From the NCBI GenBank assembly GCA_016291475.1, contig JAEEXJ010000021.1, positions 1-35,593 of the forward strand: 35,593 bases of DNA, given 5' to 3'. The position numbers were made by a program, and so were the translations under genes. Shown piece after piece: positions 8,620-17,224 of the stretch (positions are counted from its first letter, which is position 1; each line of letters starts with the position of its first letter). A model generated the notes under the pieces. The model had not been told where the DNA came from and did no database searches. It saw nothing but the letters and a program-made list of their open reading frames with translations. The DNA comes from Lachnospiraceae bacterium (GTDB taxonomy: Bacteria; Bacillota_A; Clostridia; Lachnospirales; Lachnospiraceae).

Positions 8620-11600
8620 ATGACAGGTAACGTTGTAAGACTCGGAATAGATATAGGATCAACCACCGTTAAGGTTGCATTCATAGACGAAGAAGGAAAT
8701 TTACTTTTTTCCGATTATAAAAGACATTTCGCCAAGATCAGAGAGACTCTCAGCGATCTCTTAAGTGACGCATACAAAAAACTCGGGAACAAAGAGATCC
8801 ATCCCATGATCACAGGATCCGGCGGTCTCACTCTGGCAAAGCATCTCGGTATTCCTTTTACCCAGGAAGTTATTGCCGTATCCACATCCTTAAGAACTCT
8901 CTGCCCCGGAACCGATGTAGCTATCGAGTTGGGCGGTGAGGATGCCAAGATCATATATTTTGAAAACGGTAATGCCGAGCAGCGTATGAACGGCATCTGC
9001 GCAGGCGGTACCGGTTCCTTCATAGACCAGATGGCGTCTCTTCTACAGACGGATGCCGCAGGTCTCAATAAATATGCGGAGAATTATCAGTCTCTCTATA
9101 CCATAGCTGCGCGCTGCGGAGTATTTGCAAAGACCGATATCCAGCCTCTCATCAACGAAGGTGCAACCAAGGAAGATCTTGCAGCCTCTATTTTTCAGGC
9201 AGTGGTTAACCAGACCATTTCCGGTCTTGCATGCGGCAAGCCTATCAGAGGTCATGTGGCATTCTTAGGCGGCCCCTTGCACTTCCTTACCGAACTCAAG
9301 AAAGCTTTCATCAGGACTTTAAAGCTTGATGATGAGCATATAATGAAGACCGACAATTCACATCTTTTTGCGGCAATGGGTTCTGCTCTTTGCACCGAAG
9401 GTGATGTTTCATATTCCCTTGAAGAGATGGTCAAAAAACTCGCATCTCCCATCAAGATGGAATTCGAAGTTGCAAGAATGGATCCCCTTTTTGCGACCGA
9501 AGAAGACTACAAAGAGTTCAAGGATCGTCACGACAAAGCCCGCGTAGGAAAATCTGAACTCAAAAATGCCAAGGGTGATCTTTTCATGGGAATCGATGCG
9601 GGTTCCACCACCACCAAGATCGCACTTGTAGACTCGGAAGGAAAACTGGTTTATTCCTTCTATTCGGGCAACGACGGAAGTCCTCTCAAGACTGCCATCA
9701 GATCCGTAACCGAGATAAAAGAAAACCTTCCCGAAGGAGCAAGGATCGCAAGAGCATGTTCCACCGGATACGGTGAAGCTCTTCTTAAATCCGCATTCTT
9801 ACTTGATGACGGTGAGGTAGAGACAGTCGCTCACTACACCGCTGCAGCATTCTTCGATCCCAGCGTCGATTGTATCCTCGATATCGGCGGTCAGGATATG
9901 AAGTGCATCAAGATCAAAAATAATACGGTAGATTCCGTCCTCTTAAACGAAGCTTGTTCATCGGGATGCGGATCTTTCATCGAGACATTTGCAAAGTCTC
10001 TGGATTATTCCGTTATCGATTTTGCAAAAGAAGCACTCTTTGCTCCCCACCCCATCGACCTCGGAACCAGATGTACAGTATTCATGAACTCCAAGGTTAA
10101 GCAGGCTCAGAAGGAAGGCGCAACCGTTGCCGACATCTCCGCAGGTCTTGCTTATTCAGTAATAAAGAATGCTCTGTTTAAGGTTATTAAAGTATCCGAT
10201 GCTACGGAGCTCGGTAAAAATATTGTTGTACAGGGCGGTACCTTCTATAACGATGCCGTATTAAGAGCATTTGAAAATATCGCAGGATGTAAAGCAATCC
10301 GTCCCGACATCGCAGGTATCATGGGTGCATTCGGTGCTGCTCTCATCGCAAGAGAGCGTTTCGAGGAAGGCTATAAGACTTCCATGCTCAGCCTCGACGA
10401 TATCATAGGTCTCGAGTTCACCACTTCAATGACCAAGTGTAAGGGATGTACAAATGCATGCCGTCTTACCATCAACCGCTTCACCGGCGGAAGACAGTTC
10501 ATCTCAGGTAACAGATGTGAACGCGGTATCGGCGGTGTTAAGAATAAGACCGGCGTTCCCAATCTTTTCGACTACAAAATAAAGAGACTTTTCTCATATC
10601 AGCCTCTTGAACTCAACGATGCTCCCAGAGGTACCGTCGGTATTCCGAGAGTCCTTAACATGTATGAGGATTATCCTTTCTGGTTTACCTTCTTTACCAA
10701 ACTGGGATTCAGGGTTGTACTTTCACCCGCATCAACAAGAGCGATTTACGAGCTCGGTATCGAATCCATTCCTTCCGAGTCAGAATGCTATCCCGCAAAA
10801 ATCTCACACGGACATATCGAGTGGCTCATCAAGCAGAACGTGGACTTCATCTTCTATCCCGCTCTCTTTTACGAAAGAAACGAATTCAAAGAAGCCGGAA
10901 ACCACTACAACTGCCCCATCGTCACTTCCTATTCCGAAAATATCAAGAACAATGTAGAGGCAATAACCACCGGTCAGGTCGTATTCAAGAATCCTTTCAT
11001 GAACTTCTCATCCAAGGAGACTATTAACTACGCTCTGAAAAAAGAATTCGATGCGATCCCTCCTTCTGAGATCGAGGCGGCAGTTTCCGAAGCCTGGGAT
11101 GAACTTGCCAAGGCCAGAAAGGATGTATCGGATGAGGGCGATAAGGCTCTTCAGTATCTGAAAGAAACCGGAAAGCACGGTATAGTTCTTGCCGGCCGTC
11201 CTTACCATTGCGATCCCGAGATCAACCACGGTATTCCGGATCTCATCACTTCATATGACATCGCCGTTCTTACGGAGGACTCCATCTCCCATCTCGGATG
11301 TGTTGACAGACCTCTTATCGTAATGGATCAGTGGATGTACCACTCAAGACTTTACGCAGCTGCTTCTTATGTAAGGACAGTGGATAATCTCGATCTTGTT
11401 CAGCTGTTTTCTTTTGGCTGCGGACTCGATGCGGTTACCACGGACCAGGTCAACGACATTCTCTCAGGCTCCGACAAGATCTACACATGCCTTAAGATCG
11501 ATGAGGTCAACAACTTAGGTGCGGCAAGGATCCGTATCAGATCTCTTCTGTCCGCGATCAAAGTAAGAGAAAAACAGGGTAAGACCCACGTAACAAGACC

Positions 11601-12864
11601 CACCAATATCGAAAAGGTGATCTTTACCGAGGAGATGAGACAGAATTACACCATTATCTGTCCTCAGATGTCTCCCATTCATTTCGATGTTCTTGAGCCC
11701 GCCTTCAGATCTGCGGGATATAACCTTGTTGTTCTGGAAGACAGCGACAAAAATGCAATAGATACCGGACTTAAATATGTAAACAACGATGCATGCTATC
11801 CTTCACTCCTTGTTGTGGGACAGCTGATGCAGGCAATCGAGTCCGGCAAATATGATGTCAATAAAACTGCTCTTATCATCACTCAGACAGGAGGCGGATG
11901 CAGAGCGACCAACTATATAGGTTTCATCAGAAGAGCCCTGAAGAAAGCAGGGCTCGAGCAGATCCCCGTTATCTCGCTGAACCTTGGTGGAATCGAGGTC
12001 AATCCCGGATTCAAGATCAATCTTGATATGATCTACAGACTTGCACTCGGAGCTACATTCGGGGATATCTTTATGAGATGTGTTTACCGCATGCGCCCTT
12101 ACGAGCTTGAGAAAGGGGCAGTCAATTCGGTACATGAGAAGTGGGTAAAGATATGTCAGGATTTCCTTTCCACCAAAAAGAAACCCAGCTTCTTAAAATT
12201 CCGTAAGATGTGTAAGGAAATGATCAGGGAGTTTGATTCCGTTCCCGTAAACGAGGAGCTCGTTAAACCTAAGGTAGGAATCGTAGGTGAGATCCTTGTA
12301 AAGTATTCACCTTCCGGTAACAACCATCTTGTAGAGCTTCTTGAAAACGAAGGTGCCGAGGCTGTATCACCGGATCTTATGGACTTCATGCTATACTGCT
12401 TCTACAATCAGGTTTATAAAGCAGATGAGCTTGGAATGAGCAAGAAAGCAAAGAGATATTGTAATCTCGGAATATGGGCCATCGAAAAGCATCTTCGCGG
12501 TATCTGCACAAAGGAGTTTAGGAAGTCAAAGCACTTCACTCCTCACACTCCGATCAAGGAAATCGCAGATCTGGCAAAGCCCATCGTATCCATCGGTAAT
12601 CAGACCGGTGAAGGATGGTTCCTTACTGGTGAGATGATAGAACTGATCCACGACGGTGTTCCAAACATTGTATGTTGTCAGCCTTTTGCATGTCTCCCCA
12701 ACCATGTCGTAGGAAAGGGAGTCATCAAAGCAATCCGTCATGCGCATCCCGGATCAAATATCGTTGCGATCGATTACGATCCCGGTGCATCCGAAGTCAA
12801 CCAACTGAACCGTATCAAGCTGATGCTGGAAGCAGCTAAGAGAAAGCTTAAAGAGAACTCATAA
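8620..12864 (+). CDS. Giant 2-hydroxyacyl-CoA dehydratase activase/dehydratase fusion (BadF/BcrA ATPase family)
   Basis: I place the start at ATG 8620 (1414 aa) because GAGG lies 6 bp before it; an upstream in-frame TTG at 8608 is an alternative. Two ASKHA ATPase domains occur in tandem: 'GIDIGSTTVKVAF' near residue 9 with 'CAGGTGSFIDQM', and 'GIDAGSTTTKIAL' near 323 with 'CSSGCGSFIETF'. Each also has the second Cys (ARCGVF, TRCTVF) used in this family to hold a bridging [4Fe-4S] cluster. A Cys-rich motif CKGCTNAC (~606-613) starts the DUF2229-like domain, and the last ~300 residues resemble HgdB/HgdD-type dehydratase subunits. The family couples ATP hydrolysis to low-potential electron transfer for radical dehydration; the substrate of this long form is not established. 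Confidence 0.9.
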   Translation: MTGNVVRLGIDIGSTTVKVAFIDEEGNLLFSDYKRHFAKIRETLSDLLSDAYKKLGNKEIHPMITGSGGLTLAKHLGIPFTQEVIAVSTSLRTLCPGTDVAIELGGEDAKIIYFENGNAEQRMNGICAGGTGSFIDQMASLLQTDAAGLNKYAENYQSLYTIAARCGVFAKTDIQPLINEGATKEDLAASIFQAVVNQTISGLACGKPIRGHVAFLGGPLHFLTELKKAFIRTLKLDDEHIMKTDNSHLFAAMGSALCTEGDVSYSLEEMVKKLASPIKMEFEVARMDPLFATEEDYKEFKDRHDKARVGKSELKNAKGDLFMGIDAGSTTTKIALVDSEGKLVYSFYSGNDGSPLKTAIRSVTEIKENLPEGARIARACSTGYGEALLKSAFLLDDGEVETVAHYTAAAFFDPSVDCILDIGGQDMKCIKIKNNTVDSVLLNEACSSGCGSFIETFAKSLDYSVIDFAKEALFAPHPIDLGTRCTVFMNSKVKQAQKEGATVADISAGLAYSVIKNALFKVIKVSDATELGKNIVVQGGTFYNDAVLRAFENIAGCKAIRPDIAGIMGAFGAALIARERFEEGYKTSMLSLDDIIGLEFTTSMTKCKGCTNACRLTINRFTGGRQFISGNRCERGIGGVKNKTGVPNLFDYKIKRLFSYQPLELNDAPRGTVGIPRVLNMYEDYPFWFTFFTKLGFRVVLSPASTRAIYELGIESIPSESECYPAKISHGHIEWLIKQNVDFIFYPALFYERNEFKEAGNHYNCPIVTSYSENIKNNVEAITTGQVVFKNPFMNFSSKETINYALKKEFDAIPPSEIEAAVSEAWDELAKARKDVSDEGDKALQYLKETGKHGIVLAGRPYHCDPEINHGIPDLITSYDIAVLTEDSISHLGCVDRPLIVMDQWMYHSRLYAAASYVRTVDNLDLVQLFSFGCGLDAVTTDQVNDILSGSDKIYTCLKIDEVNNLGAARIRIRSLLSAIKVREKQGKTHVTRPTNIEKVIFTEEMRQNYTIICPQMSPIHFDVLEPAFRSAGYNLVVLEDSDKNAIDTGLKYVNNDACYPSLLVVGQLMQAIESGKYDVNKTALIITQTGGGCRATNYIGFIRRALKKAGLEQIPVISLNLGGIEVNPGFKINLDMIYRLALGATFGDIFMRCVYRMRPYELEKGAVNSVHEKWVKICQDFLSTKKKPSFLKFRKMCKEMIREFDSVPVNEELVKPKVGIVGEILVKYSPSGNNHLVELLENEGAEAVSPDLMDFMLYCFYNQVYKADELGMSKKAKRYCNLGIWAIEKHLRGICTKEFRKSKHFTPHTPIKEIADLAKPIVSIGNQTGEGWFLTGEMIELIHDGVPNIVCCQPFACLPNHVVGKGVIKAIRHAHPGSNIVAIDYDPGASEVNQLNRIKLMLEAAKRKLKENS

Positions 12865-12866
12865 AT

Positions 12867-12934
12867 GTGACACCGTGGACGTACCACTCTGTCGGAAAGT
12901 CTTTCCTGACAGAGTAGTACGTCCACGGTATCAC
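12867..12934. repeat. REP-like palindrome A
   Basis: A near-perfect 68-bp palindrome lies between two convergent genes. The left arm (12867-12899) begins GTGACACCGTGGACGTACC, and the right arm (12901-12934) is its inverse with two base-pair mismatches and one extra base. Both mismatches are C/A on the plus strand and therefore G/U on a minus-strand RNA. The palindrome could terminate transcription from both sides. It shares GTGACA and GGACGT with the elements at 13579, 17807 and 33570. Confidence 0.8.
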
Positions 12935-12943
12935 TATTGTCAT

Positions 12944-13537
12944 CTATATTTCAGTTAATGAAAGAAGATAATGAAGAAAATCGTTGAGTTCATCGGGACC
13001 ATAATCGGATCCACTATATCCAACCCCATATAGTGTGATCACTTCACCGTTTTTGAACTGAAAATACAATCTCCAAACATGACTATATTCAGTTCGGTTA
13101 TACCACCCTTGAATTTCTTCCGAATTGACATCATAGGTATCGCCCCACCAACCTTCTGCATTATAATCCTTCAATTTTGCAATTATCTCCGATTTTAGCT
13201 CCTCGTCGGCCGGTCTAACTGCCCTACTGACATTAGCTACATAAGAAGATTGATTAAAGACATATCCGTTGCTAAAATCAAAAATTAAATAATCCTCACC
13301 TTCTTCAAAGCGACTGTATATTATAATATTCAAATCATCTATATTTTCATCTGATAGTCTCTTATCGCTATTTCCGGTCACAAGATTTTTATATGTAATT
13401 ATTTCCGTTCCATCATATTCATATTTTTCAGGCAACATCATACTATTATCTTCGTTCACAGAATCGTTTTGCAATGAACACCCGATAAGAAAAATCAATA
13501 ATAGTGAAAAAACACAGAAAAAACTCTTTATGCGCAT
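12944..13537 (-). CDS. Putative lipoprotein, 197 aa
   Basis: A signal peptide with lipobox LIGC (MRIKSFFCVFSLLLIFLIGC) points to a surface lipoprotein. The start ATG at 13537 has AAGGGG upstream (13546-13551). The mature part is acidic and rich in Tyr, Asn and Trp ('NAEGWWGDTYDV', 'EIQGWYNRTEYSHVWRLYF') and does not match a family I know. Its composition is more AT-rich than its neighbours, and it is bracketed by REP-like palindromes A and B. That would fit a single-gene acquired or lineage-specific insertion between the activase and the radical SAM gene. Confidence 0.75.
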   Translation of the reverse strand: MRIKSFFCVFSLLLIFLIGCSLQNDSVNEDNSMMLPEKYEYDGTEIITYKNLVTGNSDKRLSDENIDDLNIIIYSRFEEGEDYLIFDFSNGYVFNQSSYVANVSRAVRPADEELKSEIIAKLKDYNAEGWWGDTYDVNSEEIQGWYNRTEYSHVWRLYFQFKNGEVITLYGVGYSGSDYGPDELNDFLHYLLSLTEI

Positions 13538-13578
13538 ATGTTTTCCCCTTTAATCAATACAACTATCTGCCATAACAG

Positions 13579-13643
13579 TGACAATAGGGACGTGCCCCTA
13601 TGTCAGCTAAACCTTCTGACAGAGGGGTACGTCCCTATTGTCA
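13579..13643. repeat. REP-like palindrome B
   Basis: Two 28-nt arms (13579-13606 and 13616-13643) match at 26 of 28 positions around the 9-nt loop CTAAACCTT. The outer sequence is TGACAATAGGGACGT and the inner sequence CCCCTnTGTCAG. It lies 16 bp from the 3' end of the radical SAM gene and upstream of the lipoprotein gene. This is the cleanest copy of the family in the window. Its outer TTGTCA on the minus strand could also serve as a -35 hexamer for the lipoprotein gene. Confidence 0.82.
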
Positions 13644-13659
13644 GAAGTGTCCCCCGCCA

Positions 13660-14526
13660 TTACATAATTTTCTTGATTTCATTAAGTACTCGTTTTTTAT
13701 CCCCGGTCCAGAGCGGTGCGACAAGGATCTTTTTGGGGCCATCGCCTGTGAGTCTGTGGACTATGACGTTATCGGGGATCAGAGGCAGGAGTTCTTTCAA
13801 AAGATCCATATACTCTTCCATCGTCATAACGGAAACTTTGCCGGCTTTGTAATCTTCATAAAGATCCGTTCCCTTAAGGACATGAAGTAACTGAAGTTTG
13901 ATGCCCTGAACACCTGATGAACAGACGTAGTTTACTGTGGCTTTCATGTCTTCATGAGTTTCTCCGGGAAGTCCCAGGATCACATGAACTATCACGTCTA
14001 TTCCGAGGTTTCGTAATCTTTTTACGCATTCATCATATACCGGAAGGTCGTATCCTCTTCGAATATATTGTGCGCTCGCGGGATGTATTGTCTGAAGTCC
14101 CAGCTCTACCCATATGGGTTTTATCTTATTAAGCTCACCCAGAAGTTCATACATCTCATCCGAAATGGAATCAGGTCTAGTTCCAATGGAAACAGCTACG
14201 ATATCCTCAGGCTCCATGGCCTGTCTGTAAACCTTCTCCAGATAATCTATATCACCGTAAGTATTGGTAAAGCTCTGAAAATATGCGATATATTTGGCAT
14301 CAGGTCCTGTTTTGGCGGATACGCGCGCCTTGGCTTCTTCGATCTGTTCGGGGATTGATTTACCTCTGCATGCGGCAAAATCCCCCGAACCTCCTTCCGA
14401 GCAGAAAATACACCCTCTTGTATCGACTTTACCGTCTCTTACGGGGCATGTAACATCTGCCTGAATCGAGAGTTTGTAGACCTTACACCCGAATCTGTCT
14501 TTTAGATAATCATTTAAAGTAACCAC
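13660..14526 (-). CDS. Radical SAM protein, YhcC/TIGR01212 type
   Basis: The cluster cysteines are Cys27, Cys39 and Cys42 in 'TCPVRDGKVDTRGCIFC', the spacing characteristic of the YhcC-type radical SAM family (long C-x11-C-x2-C rather than CxxxCxxC). Further family signatures are 'AYFQSFTNTYGDIDYLEKVY', 'SIGTRPDSIS', 'WVELGLQT' and 'VHVILGLPGET'. The enzyme should cleave S-adenosylmethionine with a [4Fe-4S] cluster; the substrate is not known. The start is GTG at 14526; an in-frame stop lies just upstream and no clear Shine-Dalgarno is present. It is divergent from the alcohol dehydrogenase. Confidence 0.9.
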   Translation of the reverse strand: MVTLNDYLKDRFGCKVYKLSIQADVTCPVRDGKVDTRGCIFCSEGGSGDFAACRGKSIPEQIEEAKARVSAKTGPDAKYIAYFQSFTNTYGDIDYLEKVYRQAMEPEDIVAVSIGTRPDSISDEMYELLGELNKIKPIWVELGLQTIHPASAQYIRRGYDLPVYDECVKRLRNLGIDVIVHVILGLPGETHEDMKATVNYVCSSGVQGIKLQLLHVLKGTDLYEDYKAGKVSVMTMEEYMDLLKELLPLIPDNVIVHRLTGDGPKKILVAPLWTGDKKRVLNEIKKIM

Positions 14527-14570
14527 TTTTAATCACACTTTTTTGCGTATTTTACGGCAAATAATACCTA

Positions 14571-14599
14571 TTGATTATTGTACGTCAGTTTAATAATCT
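14571..14599 (+). promoter_or_regulatory. Possible promoter of the alcohol dehydrogenase gene
   Basis: TTGATT (14571-14576), a 17-bp spacer and TAATCT (14594-14599) lie 45 bp before the ATG at 14644, in the divergent gap with the radical SAM gene. The match to consensus is moderate. Confidence 0.35.
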
Positions 14600-14643
14600 G
14601 TAAGTACGTTTTAAATATACCATATAAGTACAGGGAGAATCTT

Positions 14644-15822
14644 ATGCTTGATTTCAAATATTTTGCACCCACAAAAGTTCTTTTCGGAAAAAATACCGAA
14701 GACAAAGTTGCGGAGCTCATCAAAGAATTCGGTGGAACCAAGGTCCTCATTCACTACGGCGGAGGAAGCGTTATCCGCTCGGGACTCATGGATAAAGTAA
14801 CCGGGATCCTCGACAAAGCCGGTATTGCCTATGTAAAGCTCGGTGGTGCGGTTCCTAATCCCCGTCTTTCTCTAGTTTACGAAGGTATTAAACTTGCGGA
14901 AAAAGAAAACGTTGATTTCCTTCTTGCAGTCGGCGGAGGAAGTGCCATTGATTCGGCCAAAGCTATCGGATACGGTCTTGCAAACGGCGGCGACGTGTGG
15001 GATTTCTATTCGGGAAAACGCAAAGCTGCAGGATGCACTCCTCTTGGGGTCATCTTAACTCTTGCCGCAACCGGAAGCGAGATGAGTGACTCTTCCGTTA
15101 TCACCAATGAAGACGGACTTATCAAAAAGGGATACAGCTCCGACTTCGGACGCGCCAGATTTGCGATCATGAATCCCGAACTCACCATGACTCTTCCCGA
15201 CTATCAGACTGCATGCGGATGCACCGATATCATGATGCATACCATGGAAAGATACTTCCATAACGGAGAATGCATGGAACTAACCGATTCGATGGCTGAA
15301 GCTCTGCTTCGCACAGTAAAAGAAAACGCTCTTATCCTCCGTGATGATCCCGCCAATTACGAGGCTCGTGCCGAAGTAATGTGGGCCGGAAGCCTTTCTC
15401 ACAATGGACTTACAGGTTGCGGAAGCGACGGCGGAGACTGGATGACTCACAAGCTGGAGCATGAGCTCGGTGCATTATATGATGTTGCTCACGGTGCGGG
15501 ACTTGCCGCCATCTGGGGAAGCTGGGCAAGATATGTGTATAAGGATTGCCTGCACCGTTTTAAGAGATTCGCACTTAACGTAATGGGTGTCGAGAACAAA
15601 GGAACCGATGAAGAGATCGCACTTGCCGGTATCAAAGCTATGGAGGAGTTCTACAGACAGATAAACATGCCCACCAACTTAAGAGAGCTTGGTGTAAATG
15701 CCACGGATGAAGACCTTGTGCTCATGGCTCATAAATGTGCCGTAGCACTTGGCGGAGGCAAGGGATCGGCCAAATTCCTCAGAGAAGATGATATGCTGGC
15801 AATCTACAGAGCAAGCATGTAA
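14644..15822 (+). CDS. Iron-dependent alcohol dehydrogenase, butanol dehydrogenase (BDH/YqhD) type
   Basis: The start at 14644 (392 aa) is favoured by AGGGAG at 14632-14637; an upstream start at 14578 would add 22 unlikely residues. The N-terminus 'MLDFKYFAPTKVLFGK' and the nucleotide-binding 'AVGGGSAIDSAKAIGYG' are typical of the NAD(P)H-dependent butanol dehydrogenases. The metal ligands of the family are present: Asp and His in 'CTDIMMHTMERYF', and two His in 'HKLEHELGALYDVAHGAGL'. It probably reduces aldehydes to alcohols in fermentation or detoxification. It is monocistronic by context, with its own promoter and a REP half-site just after the stop. Confidence 0.93.
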   Translation: MLDFKYFAPTKVLFGKNTEDKVAELIKEFGGTKVLIHYGGGSVIRSGLMDKVTGILDKAGIAYVKLGGAVPNPRLSLVYEGIKLAEKENVDFLLAVGGGSAIDSAKAIGYGLANGGDVWDFYSGKRKAAGCTPLGVILTLAATGSEMSDSSVITNEDGLIKKGYSSDFGRARFAIMNPELTMTLPDYQTACGCTDIMMHTMERYFHNGECMELTDSMAEALLRTVKENALILRDDPANYEARAEVMWAGSLSHNGLTGCGSDGGDWMTHKLEHELGALYDVAHGAGLAAIWGSWARYVYKDCLHRFKRFALNVMGVENKGTDEEIALAGIKAMEEFYRQINMPTNLRELGVNATDEDLVLMAHKCAVALGGGKGSAKFLREDDMLAIYRASM

Positions 15823-15839
15823 CGTCTCCATTGTCACCC
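15823..15839 (-). repeat. Solo half-site of the REP-like family
   Basis: Directly after the alcohol dehydrogenase stop, the minus strand reads GGGTGACAATGGAGACG. This matches the outer end of the REP-like palindromes and the extra TGACAATGGACG beside element C at 17794. No opposite arm is seen, so it is a decayed or partial copy. Confidence 0.4.
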
Positions 15840-15847
15840 GGCCCCAT

Positions 15848-15876
15848 TTGATAAAACCTCCCGTAAATGCTAAAAT
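15848..15876 (+). promoter_or_regulatory. Sigma-A-type promoter upstream of pseI
   Basis: TTGATA (15848-15853), a 17-bp spacer and TAAAAT (15871-15876) form a near-consensus promoter. It lies about 36 bp upstream of the pseI start, which has ACGGAG at 15901-15906 as ribosome binding site. It probably drives pseI, the EF-hand gene and the formyltransferase gene. Confidence 0.6.
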
Positions 15877-15912
15877 TTTAGAGATTTTAGATTAAATCTT
15901 ACGGAGAAAAAA

Positions 15913-16944
15913 ATGTTTCATTTATATGACTGCCTTGATAAAGGCGAAGTATATATAATAGCCGAAATGTCAGCAAATCACGGCGGCTCTTTAGAGAACG
16001 CTCTAAAGATCGTAAGAGAGGCAAAAAAAGCCGGTGCCGATTGCCTTAAGATCCAGACCTATACCGCAGACAGCCTTACCATTGACTGTGACAACGATTA
16101 TTTCAGGATCAAAGGCGGACTTTGGGACGGATATAAGCTCCACGATCTTTATAATGATGCTCTCACTCCTTACGAATGGCACAAAGCCATAAAGGATGAG
16201 TGCGATAAAGTCGGAATTGATTTCCTTTCAACCCCGTTTGATAAAGAAGCAGTTGATTTTCTCGAAGATCTCGGCATCGAATGCTATAAGATCGCCAGCT
16301 TTGAGATGGTCGATCTTCCACTCATCGAATATGCTGCTTCAAAAGGCAAACCCATGATCATCTCCACAGGCATGTCATCACTTGAAGAGATGAAGGAAGC
16401 CATAGAAGCTTGCAAGCGTGCGGGAAACGATAAGATCGTAATGCTCAAGTGCTGCAGCGAATATCCTGCACCCTGGGAAGATATGCATCTGGGTAACATT
16501 CCGGACATGAATGAAAAGCTTGGTGTCCCAATCGGTCTCTCAGACCACTCCGCAGGAAGCCTCGGCGCCGTCGTGGGAACCTCTCTCGGAGCCTGTGTGA
16601 TCGAAAAGCATATCAAGATTGGCGGCGTAGAAAGTGCCGATTCCAAATTCAGCATGACCATCGAAGATTTTACACAGATGGTAAAGGATGTAAGAAATGC
16701 AACTCTCATCCGTAAAGGTCCCTGCTATGAACTTACCGACGGTGAAAAGAATTCCATGATCTTCAGAAGAAGTCTTTTTGCTGTTGAAGATATAAAAGAA
16801 GGTGAGAAATTCACCGAGGAAAATCTCGGCATCATCAGACCCGGTTACGGAATATTACCCAAGTACAAAAAGGTACTTGTCGGAACCGTGGCTAAGCGTG
16901 ATATCAAAAGGGGAGAACCTATCACAGAAAATGATCTTCCCTGA
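15913..16944 (+). CDS. pseI: Pseudaminic acid synthase (NeuB/PseI family)
   Basis: The protein (343 aa) has the NeuB-type TIM barrel, starting 'YIIAEMSANHGGSLENALKI', with 'DFLSTPFDKEAVDFLEDLG', 'IISTGMSSLEEM' and 'IGLSDHSAGSLG'. A C-terminal SAF (antifreeze-like) domain follows (about 285-343). The segment 'LWDGYKLHDLYNDALTPYEWH' is closer to PseI than to sialic acid NeuB. PseI condenses phosphoenolpyruvate with a 2,4-diacetamido-trideoxy-altrose to give pseudaminic acid. The genes for the earlier steps (PseB, C, H, G) are not in the window. A legionaminic or sialic acid role cannot be excluded from sequence alone. Confidence 0.88.
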   Translation: MFHLYDCLDKGEVYIIAEMSANHGGSLENALKIVREAKKAGADCLKIQTYTADSLTIDCDNDYFRIKGGLWDGYKLHDLYNDALTPYEWHKAIKDECDKVGIDFLSTPFDKEAVDFLEDLGIECYKIASFEMVDLPLIEYAASKGKPMIISTGMSSLEEMKEAIEACKRAGNDKIVMLKCCSEYPAPWEDMHLGNIPDMNEKLGVPIGLSDHSAGSLGAVVGTSLGACVIEKHIKIGGVESADSKFSMTIEDFTQMVKDVRNATLIRKGPCYELTDGEKNSMIFRRSLFAVEDIKEGEKFTEENLGIIRPGYGILPKYKKVLVGTVAKRDIKRGEPITENDLP

Positions 16945-16988
16945 AGATATATATTCTAAGACAAAGGTTTTATTTTTCGGAGGTTATT

Positions 16989-17219
16989 ATGGCTAAAAGT
17001 ATTCTTGATGTTAACGGCGACGGAAAAGTGGATCTTAACGATCTTGATGCGGTATCCAAAAAGACCGGGATCACAAGTATCGATGATCTTGCAAAGCTTG
17101 CCAAAAAAGCCGGCATAAACAATGTCGAAGATCTTAAAAAGCTTGCTTCCAAAAACCGCATAAATGATCTGGGAGATCTTAAAAAAGCAGCAGAAAAGCT
17201 CGGAATAAAAGGGATCTGA
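16989..17219 (+). CDS. Small EF-hand (dockerin-like) protein with short helical repeats
   Basis: This 76-aa protein starts at ATG 16989 with GGAGG at 16978-16982. Residues 7-18 (DVNGDGKVDLND) are a textbook calcium-binding loop of dockerin/EF-hand type, with Asp7, Asn9, Asp11, Asp15 and Asp18. Only one loop is present, whereas a true dockerin has two. The rest consists of three ~15-residue helical repeats of the form 'I-x-x-x-x-D-L-K-K-L-A-x-K-x-x'. There is no signal peptide. It lies between pseI and the formyltransferase with 5 bp to the latter, so it is part of this operon. Its function is unknown; a calcium-dependent adaptor or scaffold is one possibility. Confidence 0.75.
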   Translation: MAKSILDVNGDGKVDLNDLDAVSKKTGITSIDDLAKLAKKAGINNVEDLKKLASKNRINDLGDLKKAAEKLGIKGI

Positions 17220-17224
17220 AGATC

